Origin: Desulfobacteraceae bacterium
GTDB taxonomy: Bacteria > Desulfobacterota > Desulfobacteria > Desulfobacterales > UBA5616
NCBI GenBank assembly: GCA_030620375.1
Contig: JAUXEW010000038.1
Coordinates: 1-15,907, forward strand
Direction of reading: 5' to 3'
DNA length: 15,907 nucleotides
Below the pieces are notes generated by a model, which searched no databases, was not told the DNA's origin, and worked only from the letters and a program-made list of their open reading frames with translations. Below are positions 1 to 7,778 of the stretch, one piece after another. The stretch's first letter is position 1. Every line of letters starts with the position of its first letter. The position numbers and the translations under genes are program-made.

Positions 1-447
1 CGTCGAGCGTGTAAAAGAACGGCTCATTCGCGGTGACCGGATCGATGGAGTCGGTTTTTATTACGGACAGATCGGCGCTGGCCGCTACCAGGGTCGATTC
101 ATCCGACGTATTATTATCCCCAACGGGATCGGGTGTATCCGCCGCAATAACAGCGGAATTGGACAGCAGCTGTCCCTGAGACGGTGCGATTACGCTGATG
201 GTTATCAACGAGGATCCGGGTTCCAGGACCGGCCGGGTGCAGGTGACCGTGCCGCTGGTCTCGCTGCAGGCCCACCCGACGCCGGATGCGCTGACAAATG
301 TAACGCTGTCGGGCAGCGTATCGGTGACACTGACAGTGACGGCGGTGCTCGGGCCGGTGTTGGTAACGTCAAGCGTGTAAAAGAACGGCTCATTCGCGGT
401 GACCGGATCGATGGAGTCGGTTTTTATTACGGAGAGATCGGCGCTGG
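1..447 (-). repeat. tandem DUF11 repeat units, 366-bp period
   Basis: Positions 1-81 and 367-447 match at 79 of 81 bases, offset by exactly 366 bp (122 codons). Each copy starts a DUF11 unit (ADLSVIKTDSIDPVTANEPF). The left copy is cut by the window edge, so the array continues outside. By hand count, positions 181-360 are about 65 percent G+C, against about 45 percent at 481-540 in the adjoining P domain. Confidence 0.85.
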
Positions 448-2527
448 AATTTAAAAGAGTGCCGAATATGTTTAATGTCCATGATTGAAACGTTCCGGAA
501 TCCGGATCTGCGAGATCTTTTACGCTAAGTGTCCAATTCCCTTGAGATGATTCTCCGTAATGCCGAACACTCCCGAATCGCCAATTATCGTAGTTTGAAT
601 AATTCTTGCTGATATGGTTTTCAGCTAATATGCTTTCAGTTCCGGCGGGGGATGTCAGTATTACCTCAAGGTCTCCCCAGTAAGGGTGATCTGCGGCCGA
701 AAAATAAACTTCTACAAATTCTACGTCAATATTGTTTGGCACATTAATCGTGTCGGAAATGCCTGTTTCATCATCATCGGGAATCAGAAGACCGGGATTT
801 GATGTAATGTTTATGTTTGCTTCCGGGCCGGCGCTTGTCCATGAAACGGCGCTATTTACCGCAGTCTCGGCATCAATTCGGCCGTATCCGTATTTATGGT
901 TGATGGCGTAACCGGCGCCGTTGGTTGTCCAATCATCATCAGTCGGGTCGTTTTTTTCAGCGGTTGAGATGATAATATGCTGGGCATCCCGCCATGATAA
1001 ATTAGGATTCGCCTGGAGCATCAGGGCGATTATCCCGGAAACTAAGGGAGTTGACGCTGATGTGCCGCCAAAACTGTCAGTGTAATTACCGGAATCGTAT
1101 CCGATTGTTCCGGTTCGGTCAGTGGTGGTAATATCGAGAGAACCACCATCTGAAGGTGCATTTACAAGGATGTTGGCGCCATGTTCCGAGTAATATGAAC
1201 GGGTTCCATAGTTGGTTGAAGCGGCAACCGCGATGGTATAGCGGGAGTTGGCATAACCATCGTAATTAGAATTGTCTCCACGATTTCCCCCATTCCCGCC
1301 GGCCCACACATAAATACTTCCCAAGCCTTCCCGACCGTTATTAATACCGTATGTTAAAGCATCTTCAGTCAATGGGCCGGGGCCTTCAAGACGACTGCCG
1401 TCATCATACGGCCCCCAACTGTTGCTATAAATGTCAACAATGTTGTTATTTCGTGTTAAGGCATCCGCTTCGTTTTGATCGGTAAGCGCCTCCAGAAGAC
1501 GGTACCCTACCAGGCCCGAGTTAGGCGCCGCCCCGGTAATCCCCAGATTGTTCCACCCTTTTCCGGCGGCGATACCGGCACAGGACGTTCCATGTTCCCC
1601 GGCGGTAGGATCAGGATCTCCATCAGGATTAGTGTAATCCCAACTGAGCCCGGGCATAATGTTTGGCATTAAATCCTCATGGTTGATTTCCAACCCGTCA
1701 TCAACAATAGCAATAACTTCCGCTGTTGAACCTTTATAAGTATCCCATACGGAAGTGATGTTCACATCTTCACCTATACTGCCGCCATCCTGTCCGGTGT
1801 TATATAAGTGCCATTGATCAGGAAACAGCGTATCATCAGGTATAGCCCGTTTTACCCTTCCTCGAACCCAGTTGGGATAAGAATAGATAACCTGACCGGA
1901 TAGATACAGCCTGTTGGCGGTGTTTATTGAATCCGGAATATCGGCCACCTGATATAAGAAGGTATTTTTTTGAAATTTAAAGGCGATTTTTCTGGTTAAG
2001 TCATATTCTTTCTCAATCGGGTTGATCTGTTTGTCCGTATATTCCGGCGGAAACCGTACTATAATATCTCCGGTTAAAACCATCCGGGTTTCCGGCTCTT
2101 TTTGGGGTGAAGTGAATAAGACCGGGCTTATCTGTGATATATTTTCAAAATCTCTGAGAGAAGAAATTTTATTTAGTAGTGAGTCCTTTGACATAATCTC
2201 CGGACTTTTTATATATATTATGAAGTTGTTTTTTTCTGTTATTTTCGCTTTAGGATGAAATTGCTGTAATAAAGTGTTTGAGTCAATTTTGGTTGCTTCC
2301 CCTTTTCTTGGAAAAACGGCGACTTCATCAAGGGCCATCCATGCTTTCTTTTTTATGTTACGTTCGTACCACGTAAATATGACGTCATCGGTTTGGGAAG
2401 CTTCGGAATTCAAGTTAAAGGTTTTTTCTTGAGCCATTAAGACAGGCAAAAATAAACCTGCCAGACTTGCCATAATAATATGGATTGTTAAAATCAGAAC
2501 CAAACATTTGAAATTTATTTTTTTCAT
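1..2527 (-). CDS. secreted kexin/subtilisin-like S8 protease with P domain and DUF11 repeats (3' end outside window)
   Basis: The frame is open for 842 codons from ATG 2527 to the window edge, so the C-terminus is missing. Residues 1-32 form a signal peptide (Lys-rich start, long hydrophobic stretch, likely cut after LMA before QEK). Residues about 33-240 look like a propeptide. The S8 catalytic domain spans about 255-545: Asp276 in IVDDGLEINHEDL, His312 in EHGTSCAGIAAG, oxyanion Asn412 in AGGNGGNRGD, Ser490 in GGTSASTPLVSG. The VDDG and GNGG contexts resemble the kexin/proprotein-convertase branch more than ordinary subtilisins. A P domain follows at about 571-690 (WGDLEVILTSPAG ... GNWTLSVKDLADPDSGTF), then DUF11 repeats of 122 residues from about 694. 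The product should be exported and processed, with DUF11 units acting as a stalk or surface-attachment region. The gene stands alone behind the response regulator. RBS is weak (AGAG just before the ATG). Family is certain; substrate is unknown. Confidence 0.93.
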   Translation of the reverse strand, partial: MKKINFKCLVLILTIHIIMASLAGLFLPVLMAQEKTFNLNSEASQTDDVIFTWYERNIKKKAWMALDEVAVFPRKGEATKIDSNTLLQQFHPKAKITEKNNFIIYIKSPEIMSKDSLLNKISSLRDFENISQISPVLFTSPQKEPETRMVLTGDIIVRFPPEYTDKQINPIEKEYDLTRKIAFKFQKNTFLYQVADIPDSINTANRLYLSGQVIYSYPNWVRGRVKRAIPDDTLFPDQWHLYNTGQDGGSIGEDVNITSVWDTYKGSTAEVIAIVDDGLEINHEDLMPNIMPGLSWDYTNPDGDPDPTAGEHGTSCAGIAAGKGWNNLGITGAAPNSGLVGYRLLEALTDQNEADALTRNNNIVDIYSNSWGPYDDGSRLEGPGPLTEDALTYGINNGREGLGSIYVWAGGNGGNRGDNSNYDGYANSRYTIAVAASTNYGTRSYYSEHGANILVNAPSDGGSLDITTTDRTGTIGYDSGNYTDSFGGTSASTPLVSGIIALMLQANPNLSWRDAQHIIISTAEKNDPTDDDWTTNGAGYAINHKYGYGRIDAETAVNSAVSWTSAGPEANINITSNPGLLIPDDDETGISDTINVPNNIDVEFVEVYFSAADHPYWGDLEVILTSPAGTESILAENHISKNYSNYDNWRFGSVRHYGESSQGNWTLSVKDLADPDSGTFQSWTLNIFGTLLNSSADLSVIKTDSIDPVTANEPFFYTLDVTNTGPSTAVTVSVTDTLPDSVTFVSASGVGWACSETSGTVTCTRPVLEPGSSLITISVIAPSQGQLLSNSAVIAADTPDPVGDNNTSDESTLVAASADLSVIKTDSIDPVTANEPFFYTLD

Positions 2528-2835
2528 TTTTCTCTAATTTATTTTTTTCAATTCGGCCCCGGGCAGTCCAGCCGGCAAAAAATGCTGTTTCCGGATGGAC
2601 ACTAGATAGATGGTGATCGCATAATAATGCAGGCACACAGGGGCTTCCTACTTTAGGCCGTGAGACATTCAAATATCAAAAGTGAAACACAAGTGCAACC
2701 TTGGATTGGGGCAGGGAATCTTCCGCCGTAAGGAATTTTAACCTATTTTAGACTCGCTCGCCATTGCAGTTAAAGAGCCAATTAAAACGGCCTCGATGGA
2801 ATTGATCGGGATATTGTAATGGGGAATCGGTTAAA
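2528..2835. other. intergenic stretch between protease and response regulator
   Basis: These 308 bases hold no supportable gene. A short reading frame entering this stretch from the protease gene has no RBS or recognisable protein features. The only signal I see is a weak promoter candidate for the protease. I find no strong hairpin terminator after the response regulator gene. Confidence 0.5.
2670..2698 (-). promoter_or_regulatory. possible sigma70-type promoter for the protease gene
   Basis: On the minus strand TTGCAC (2698-2693) is followed after 17 bases by TATTTG (2675-2670), about 140 bases before the protease ATG. The -35 is good but the -10 matches only three of six positions, so this is a weak candidate. 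Confidence 0.25.
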
Positions 2836-3867
2836 CTAAAAACTGAATTTATTTTCGGAAAAGATTTTCAAACAGATACCGGTCACTTTTGGATCATACA
2901 TGGACCCGGCGCCGTTTGAGATTTCCTCCAGGGCGACTTCAATTCCCAGGGCGGGCCTGTAAGGGCGATGAGACGCAATAGCCTCCACAACGTCGGCAAC
3001 AGATATAATTCTGGCTTCTAACAGTGTGTTTTCATTTGAAAGTCCTTGCGGATATCCGGTGCCGTCAAACCGTTCATGATGCTGAAGGATTATTGTGGCA
3101 ATGGGCCAGGGAAATTCAATGCCTTTTAAAATATCGTAGCCGGTTTGGGGATGATCTTTAATTAAATTAAATTCATTTTTCGTAAGCCGTCCGGGCTTAC
3201 TTAAAATATCCGCCGGAATGGATATTTTTCCGAGGTCATGGATCACACCGGCAAGATAGGTGCCTTCGACAGATTTATCCGGCAATTGCATTTCAATCGC
3301 AATGGCGCGGGCCAAATTGGCTACGCGTCTTTGGTGACCAGCAGTGTATGGGTCTCTTATCTCAACCGTTAACGCCATGGTATGAATGATACCGTCAAGG
3401 GCTTTGCGGAGTTCGTCCATGGTTTTTTCGAGAGAGATGGTTCGCTCGGCCACCATGTTTTCCAATCCGTCCCGGTAGGCCTTATTAGAAAGTTCAAGCT
3501 CCCGTCGATGAAGTGCGTTGGTTACGCTGATTAGCACGCTGCTTCGGGTTATTGGTTTGGTGATGTAATCATATACACCGATTTCAAAAACGGTTTCCGC
3601 CAGGTACGGGTCATCCATGGCAGTTACCATAATGGCGGCGATATCTTGATATTGATCAAAGACATATCGAACAAATTCTAATCCGGATTCTCCCGGCATG
3701 TTGATATCACTAAGAATTAAATCAATATTGCCTTTCTTCAGGTAATCCCGAGCTTCAACCGTATCGGCTGCCGAAACGCAGGTGTAACCCTCGATTTCAA
3801 GAATATCGCAAAGCAGTTGGCGAATCGGCTTCTCATCATCAACGACTAATATGCTCAAGTTTCTCAC
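2836..3867 (-). CDS. response regulator with REC and HD-GYP domains (probable c-di-GMP phosphodiesterase)
   Basis: Residues 1-120 are a receiver domain: acidic pocket Asp10-Asp11, phospho-acceptor Asp54 in LILSDINMPG, Thr82 and Lys104 (ITKP). A short helical linker (about 120-160) leads to an HD-GYP domain. It has HD at 210-211 (VIHDLGKI), the HHERFDGTGYPQGL block at 263-276 and a downstream SVADVVEAI motif. All hallmark HD-GYP residues are present, so hydrolysis of c-di-GMP under control of phosphorylation is expected from family knowledge. No sensor kinase is encoded nearby, so the partner is elsewhere. Start choice is open: this span begins at GTG 3867, but that GTG sits inside an AAGGTGAG ribosome-binding-like string 4 bases before an in-frame TTG at 3858. 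The latter would give MSILVVDDEKP, a typical receiver N-terminus. Confidence 0.93.
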   Translation of the reverse strand: MRNLSILVVDDEKPIRQLLCDILEIEGYTCVSAADTVEARDYLKKGNIDLILSDINMPGESGLEFVRYVFDQYQDIAAIMVTAMDDPYLAETVFEIGVYDYITKPITRSSVLISVTNALHRRELELSNKAYRDGLENMVAERTISLEKTMDELRKALDGIIHTMALTVEIRDPYTAGHQRRVANLARAIAIEMQLPDKSVEGTYLAGVIHDLGKISIPADILSKPGRLTKNEFNLIKDHPQTGYDILKGIEFPWPIATIILQHHERFDGTGYPQGLSNENTLLEARIISVADVVEAIASHRPYRPALGIEVALEEISNGAGSMYDPKVTGICLKIFSENKFSF

Positions 3868-3879
3868 CTTAAAATTGAT

Positions 3880-4027
3880 GGCGTTGTAAAAAAATCGTCA
3901 CCCCGGTGAAAGCCGGGGTCCAGGTCAGTCATAAGTTTCTGAAAACACGATATAGCGCAAAAAGCTTCACTACGTGCCCGGCTTTCACCGGAATGACAAA
4001 AAGGGACGTTTTTTGACTTTTTACGCC
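3880..4027. repeat. intergenic inverted-repeat element, copy A
   Basis: The ends are inverted repeats: 3897-3917 and 3977-3997 (reverse complement) agree at 19 of 21 bases, sharing CCGGTGAAAGCCGGG, and outside them lie GGCGT plus A-rich ends at both sides. Inside is a block (3952-3976) that recurs in the gap at 7718-7741, and next to it a block (3997-4014, caaaaagggacgtttttt) that recurs at 7647-7662 and 11704-11722. It carries no ORF. It looks like a small non-coding mobile or REP-like repeat. Confidence 0.65.
3888..3919 (-). terminator. hairpin with T tract, possible terminator of the GT9 transcript
   Basis: On the minus strand a 7-bp stem (ACCCCGG / CCGGGGT, loop CTTTCA, 3919-3900) is followed after five bases by seven T residues (3894-3888). 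It sits inside repeat copy A, downstream of the GT9 gene and upstream of the response regulator, so it may separate the two transcription units. The gap between stem and T tract weakens the call. Confidence 0.4.
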
Positions 4028-4075
4028 TGACTCAGAAGTTGGGCAAAAGGATGCCTTGTGCAAAGATCGCTATCT

Positions 4076-5035
4076 TTATGATCGGTACAAATTCTTCAGA
4101 GCTTTAGTTTTTTTTAATATGCCAATGACTTGCTTAGGGGAAATGCTATTTAAACAGTCAATGCTGTCGCAATTTTTCTGTTCCAGTTCAAAACAGGGCC
4201 GGCAGTCAATTTCGGGCTCAACAACTGCTACTGCCGGCCCGACAGGCCGCCAACGAATTGGGTCGGAAGGGCCGAAAATAGCGATTACCGGCACTCCGAT
4301 AAATGCCGAAAGGTGGCTTAAACCGGAATCGTTCCCGATAAAACCGCTGGATTGTTTTAATCGGTTTATAAAATCGATCAGGCTATTATTTAAATGCAAT
4401 TCTTCATCTTTAATACGGTAGCGTTTCAATTCTCGCAGTAAAAAAAATTCCGCCGGTCCTAAGATCCATTCAGGCTTCAGTCCATTTTCCAGAAGGTGTT
4501 TGTAAATCTTAATAAAATTTCGAAGCGGCCAGTTTTTTCTGGGGCTCCCCGATCCCGGATGTAAAAGAATTCGTTTTGAAGAACGGTTTTTCATCCATAA
4601 GGTCTTTCGGGTAACAGCGGGCTTCGATATCGGTAGATTTGGGAAAATTTCCAGAAGGTTATGTAACAAAAAATCGGTAATATGAATTTTTTGTTGTGGT
4701 TTTGGTCGGGGTGGGATTTGATAAACAGGGCAATTCGCGATGCGTCGAAGATTTTTTACCAGAATTGATGAATTTGAAAACAGGATGATCTTTTGATACT
4801 TTTTAAATACAGGGTTGAGCCGTCGGCCCTGGTTTTCTGTAAATAGATCGACAAACTCGGGGTTGTCCACGGAAAAAACGTATTGTGTAACATTTAAGTG
4901 TTGAATTAATGGAATTAAGTGTTCCCGGCAAGCCAGGTCAATATTATTCCGATGTTGTATTCGGAATATTGCCGTCAAGGTTAACATAAGATCCCCCAGC
5001 GCGCCTTGATGGATTATTAGGATGCTTTCTTTCAT
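4076..5035 (-). CDS. glycosyltransferase family 9, ADP-heptose:LPS heptosyltransferase-like
   Basis: The 319-residue length and motifs fit GT9 GT-B enzymes, which transfer heptose from ADP-heptose to lipid A-core at the inner membrane. Visible motifs are GALGDLMLTLTAI (11-23), LLHPGSGSPRKNWP (157-170), and the donor-site block FIGNDSGLSHLSAFIGVPV (232-250) followed by IFGPSDPIRWRPVG. A C-terminal cysteine set CRPC..C..C (Cys278, 281, 289, 294) also occurs in many heptosyltransferase II-like proteins. The ATG lies two bases after the stop of the Mut7-C gene and has no good RBS of its own, which suggests translational coupling. No other LPS genes are in the window, so the acceptor sugar cannot be named. 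Confidence 0.88.
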   Translation of the reverse strand: MKESILIIHQGALGDLMLTLTAIFRIQHRNNIDLACREHLIPLIQHLNVTQYVFSVDNPEFVDLFTENQGRRLNPVFKKYQKIILFSNSSILVKNLRRIANCPVYQIPPRPKPQQKIHITDFLLHNLLEIFPNLPISKPAVTRKTLWMKNRSSKRILLHPGSGSPRKNWPLRNFIKIYKHLLENGLKPEWILGPAEFFLLRELKRYRIKDEELHLNNSLIDFINRLKQSSGFIGNDSGLSHLSAFIGVPVIAIFGPSDPIRWRPVGPAVAVVEPEIDCRPCFELEQKNCDSIDCLNSISPKQVIGILKKTKALKNLYRS

Positions 5036-5037
5036 GT

Positions 5038-5781
5038 TTAGATATAACCATTCTCACTAATAAATCGGATCATCGATCGGTAATGCGATCCTTTCCAGTA
5101 AATTTTACCACAGCCGCCGCAGATGGAAAATTCATTATATTGCGCATAGGTTTTAGGGCTTATTTTTCCCCTTATCTTTTTTTTGTCGATTTTTTCTAAC
5201 TGTGAATTGCACGTCAAGCAGATTGAAAAAGGGTTTATCAACGTTGTTAACTCAAAACGGCGGATCACTTCTTTTAACTGCGTTTCAGGATCAACACTTC
5301 TGACCCAATATCCCCGGGTCACCTGCTTTATTTTTAGCAGTTCCCTATCCCTTGTCAGGATAGTTCTACCTTCTTCCAAAGATAGGCGAACAATTTGAAT
5401 ATCTGAGTAATCGTTTCGATATCGCGCGTCAAAGCCTAACAATCTTAGAAATCCGGCAAGTCTTCCGAGATGCACATCCAGAATAAATAAGGGGTTCCGC
5501 AGGGGTATTCCCCGGAGTTTAGAGATGGTTGAAATGTCAAAAGATTCAAATTTCGGATAAACGGATATTCTGTCGCTGTTTTTTAATACATAAGAAAAGG
5601 AAACCGACCGGCCGTTGACCAGGATAAGATCCACTTCGCAATGGGGAATGCCTAAAGATTCGATCAAGTGTTTTACGGTGGTGGAATCATCGGATCTGGC
5701 GGTAAATTCTCTTTTTCGTTTTTCAATAGAGAGAAAATCATTTAGCTCTTCATAGAACCTTAATAAAACGTGAATTTTCAT
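5038..5781 (-). CDS. Mut7-C RNase-type protein with N-terminal ubiquitin-like domain and zinc ribbon
   Basis: The layout matches the Mut7-C family. Residues 1-78 form a beta-grasp, ubiquitin/MoaD-like part (ILVNGRSV, then SDRISVYPKF). Residues 98-180 form the PIN-like Mut7-C fold with LDVHLGRLAGFLRLLGFD (acidic Asp102) and the second acidic patch LTRDREL (Asp145). A zinc ribbon follows with CLTC (188-191) and CGGC (221-224), then GKIYWKGSHY. The family is predicted to be a metal-dependent nuclease, but I know of no established substrate for the bacterial stand-alone form. It starts 97 bases after the FAD enzyme and is tightly followed by the GT9 gene. Domain call is strong; biological role is unknown. 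Confidence 0.88.
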   Translation of the reverse strand: MKIHVLLRFYEELNDFLSIEKRKREFTARSDDSTTVKHLIESLGIPHCEVDLILVNGRSVSFSYVLKNSDRISVYPKFESFDISTISKLRGIPLRNPLFILDVHLGRLAGFLRLLGFDARYRNDYSDIQIVRLSLEEGRTILTRDRELLKIKQVTRGYWVRSVDPETQLKEVIRRFELTTLINPFSICLTCNSQLEKIDKKKIRGKISPKTYAQYNEFSICGGCGKIYWKGSHYRSMIRFISENGYI

Positions 5782-5878
5782 TAGTCCGTTAATGGAAACC
5801 CCCGTGATTTTTATGGCAAAAAACTTACATTATCCCTAACCCGGACAAACCGATAGGTATATGGGCCGGTGCGGGGGA

Positions 5879-6961
5879 TTACGATAAACGTAAGTCTGGG
5901 TACCTTCGTTTCATGAATCGGATGGCAATCGGATATATCATCCGGTGGATTCTAGAAAATCGGTGTGCCCTGTGCAAAAAAGAAAACGGGTTTTTTAAGG
6001 TCTTTGTAAATCTGATGAGGAAATAATAACCGAAATAACCGAATTGTTCAAAAAGAAATCGGTTTACCAGACTTGCTTTGAGCTTTCCCTCAAATTCTTG
6101 TTTAGCCATTGCCGCATAATCTTGGCCACGGATAATACTTTGAGCTGCCAGAAATCCGGATTGTAAGGATGTTCTTATTCCGAAACCCCACAGCAGATCC
6201 TGAACACCCGCGGATTCTCCGACAAACAACGATCTTTTATCTTGAAAGATATTGCATAATGTAAAACTGCCGATCCCTCCAACATCCCTGGGGTTATCTA
6301 TATCCGGGTTCAGCCAGTTTTCAAATGCGACTTTGGTTTTGCGGAATCCGTCGTTGATCTTTTCGAAATTCTGGAAGAGTGTGGTGCACATACAAGCATA
6401 GCCTGCTGAAATTAATAAATAGGCGTATCCCTTATAAGCTAATCGGTTATCCAATAAAACATACATCCCGTCTTTCATACGTGTTTGAAAAACGATGCCC
6501 TTATTCACGGCAAAAACGTTGCGCGTATTGGGGCCGGTCGCTACGATATCCGCCTCTTCCGGTGATAGGGGGTGCTGAAAATTAAGTTTGACGCCTGCCT
6601 CCAGCGCCTGGTGTTTCAATCCCTGGTCTATGCTCCCCTTAATCGTGCCTCTTTTGACGAGATAGCATAACGGGCTGTTAAAAACGTATTTTCCCTTTAT
6701 CCTTGAGTTATCCGATACGACCACACTGTAAAAAGGCTGGTAGTCAAAGTTGATATCGATATTCATGCGGGTCAAGGACGCAAGGATATCTTCTGTTTGG
6801 GTCCAATTTTCCAGTCCTTGTAGATCCCCGAAAAACCTGGCACCAATGTCATGATTTCGTTCAAACACGTCAACGGCATAACCGGCTTTGGCTAAATTAA
6901 TGGCCGCTGACAGGCCGGATATACCGCCACCCAATATGTTGATGTGTTGATATTTCGCCAC
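5879..6961 (-). CDS. FAD-dependent oxidoreductase, geranylgeranyl reductase-like
   Basis: The N-terminus holds a Rossmann dinucleotide-binding motif, INILGGGISGLSAAINLA, ending in Glu34 (VDVFER) that would bind the FAD ribose. The second FAD motif is FVGESAGVQDLLWGFGIRTS (246-265), which parallels the GDAAG...P..G.GI motif of geranylgeranyl reductase-type flavoproteins acting on isoprenoid or lipid double bonds. The C-terminus (about 300-350) is rich in Phe, Tyr and basic residues and may touch the membrane. I start at GTG 6961, one base after the stop of the PHP gene. An in-frame TTG at 6991 would add ten residues and overlap the PHP gene, but nothing before it looks like an RBS. The substrate cannot be read from sequence; halogenase-like or other lipid oxidoreductase roles remain possible. 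Confidence 0.82.
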   Translation of the reverse strand: MAKYQHINILGGGISGLSAAINLAKAGYAVDVFERNHDIGARFFGDLQGLENWTQTEDILASLTRMNIDINFDYQPFYSVVVSDNSRIKGKYVFNSPLCYLVKRGTIKGSIDQGLKHQALEAGVKLNFQHPLSPEEADIVATGPNTRNVFAVNKGIVFQTRMKDGMYVLLDNRLAYKGYAYLLISAGYACMCTTLFQNFEKINDGFRKTKVAFENWLNPDIDNPRDVGGIGSFTLCNIFQDKRSLFVGESAGVQDLLWGFGIRTSLQSGFLAAQSIIRGQDYAAMAKQEFEGKLKASLVNRFLFEQFGYFGYYFLIRFTKTLKNPFSFLHRAHRFSRIHRMIYPIAIRFMKRRYPDLRLS

Positions 6962-6962
6962 A

Positions 6963-7622
6963 TTAAAACTTTCCCATAACAGAGTTGTCAAGTACTATGG
7001 GACGAAATGCCCCTTTTTTCAATTCTCCGATTAAATCTTCAACGGTATGAATCGGGTTATAAAATTCTGTCGCACAGGTTAAGAACCAGTGAGAATTTGA
7101 AAAATGCGCATCGCTTCCGGCCATACCATATAATCCGTTATTAAACACCAATCGGCTTGCCTTCTCATTTTGGCTCCTATCGTTAACACCGTTTAATTCT
7201 TCAATAACCGATATGCCTTGAATTTCCTCCCGCTTTTCTTCCAGAGCCACTCCAATTACAGATTCCCTGAAGGGATGGGCCGGGACGGCGATCCCGCCGC
7301 TGTCATTGATTGCCTGAACAATGGTGCTGGTTTCAATACGTCGATTGGAAATGTCAATCCGTCTCAGAAATTCGTTTGTTATCCCGTAAAGGAGCATATG
7401 CCCCAAATTGGTGTCCACCTCTATGCCCTGAAATATCAGGATATCATACTTTTCAGCTATTCTTTTATATTTTTCATCATGGTGATATACGCGGTGTTCG
7501 GTCAAGACAATTCCATGAAATGGATGATATCGACGGAATCGTTTAATTGCCCGGCAATAATCCTCAACGGTAGCAGGTGAATCCAGAGATACTCTTGTAT
7601 GTACGTGCATGTCGATAATCAT
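6963..7622 (-). CDS. PHP-domain metal-dependent phosphoesterase
   Basis: This 219-residue protein shows the metal-binding motifs of the PHP family in order: HVH (His6, His8), LTEH (His43), GIEV (Glu68), VPAHP (His116) and GSDAHF (Asp171, His173). These normally bind two or three metals that hydrolyse a phosphoester. ATG 7622 is preferred over the GTG at 7628 because AAGGG lies five bases before it, and it gives the usual MIIDMHVHT start. The gene is first in a tight cluster: the FAD enzyme begins one base after its stop. Histidinol-phosphatase or nucleotide 3'-phosphatase activities occur in this superfamily, but no specific substrate can be assigned here. Confidence 0.88.
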   Translation of the reverse strand: MIIDMHVHTRVSLDSPATVEDYCRAIKRFRRYHPFHGIVLTEHRVYHHDEKYKRIAEKYDILIFQGIEVDTNLGHMLLYGITNEFLRRIDISNRRIETSTIVQAINDSGGIAVPAHPFRESVIGVALEEKREEIQGISVIEELNGVNDRSQNEKASRLVFNNGLYGMAGSDAHFSNSHWFLTCATEFYNPIHTVEDLIGELKKGAFRPIVLDNSVMGKF

Positions 7623-7646
7623 GAACACCCTTAACGAGACCTTTGC

Positions 7647-7741
7647 AAAACGCCCCTTTTTGCCTAATTAGCGCTGAAAAGCTTTACTAAAGTGCCGGCG
7701 TCAGGCTAAAATTTCGGCACGAAGTGAAGCTTTAGCGCTAT
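7647..7741. repeat. intergenic inverted-repeat element, copy B
   Basis: Positions 7669-7697 and 7715-7740 are imperfect inverted arms (TAGCGCT...AAAGCTT...GTGCCG) around a 17-base loop. The right arm matches the block at 3952-3976 of copy A in about 22 of 25 positions, and 7647-7662 (AAAACGCCCCTTTTTG) matches the A-side block at 3997-4014. Both blocks are in the same order and relative orientation. It separates the permease gene from the PHP gene and may also end the ABC transcript as a hairpin, although there is no T tract directly after it. Confidence 0.6.
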
Positions 7742-7778
7742 CCTCCAACCGCATATTTCGCGCTTTTTCGGCAAAAAA

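Noticed and set aside
1..447. Possible CRISPR or other short-repeat array at the left edge
   Set aside because: The repeat is an in-frame 366-bp unit coding for DUF11 domains, not short repeats with unique spacers.
2415..2672. 85-codon minus-strand frame at the protease start
   Set aside because: It overlaps the protease signal peptide in another frame, lacks protein-like features, and the protease frame is clearly the coding one.
4056..4421. 121-codon plus-strand frame
   Set aside because: Antisense to the end of the GT9 gene, including its conserved donor-site block; no RBS or family features.
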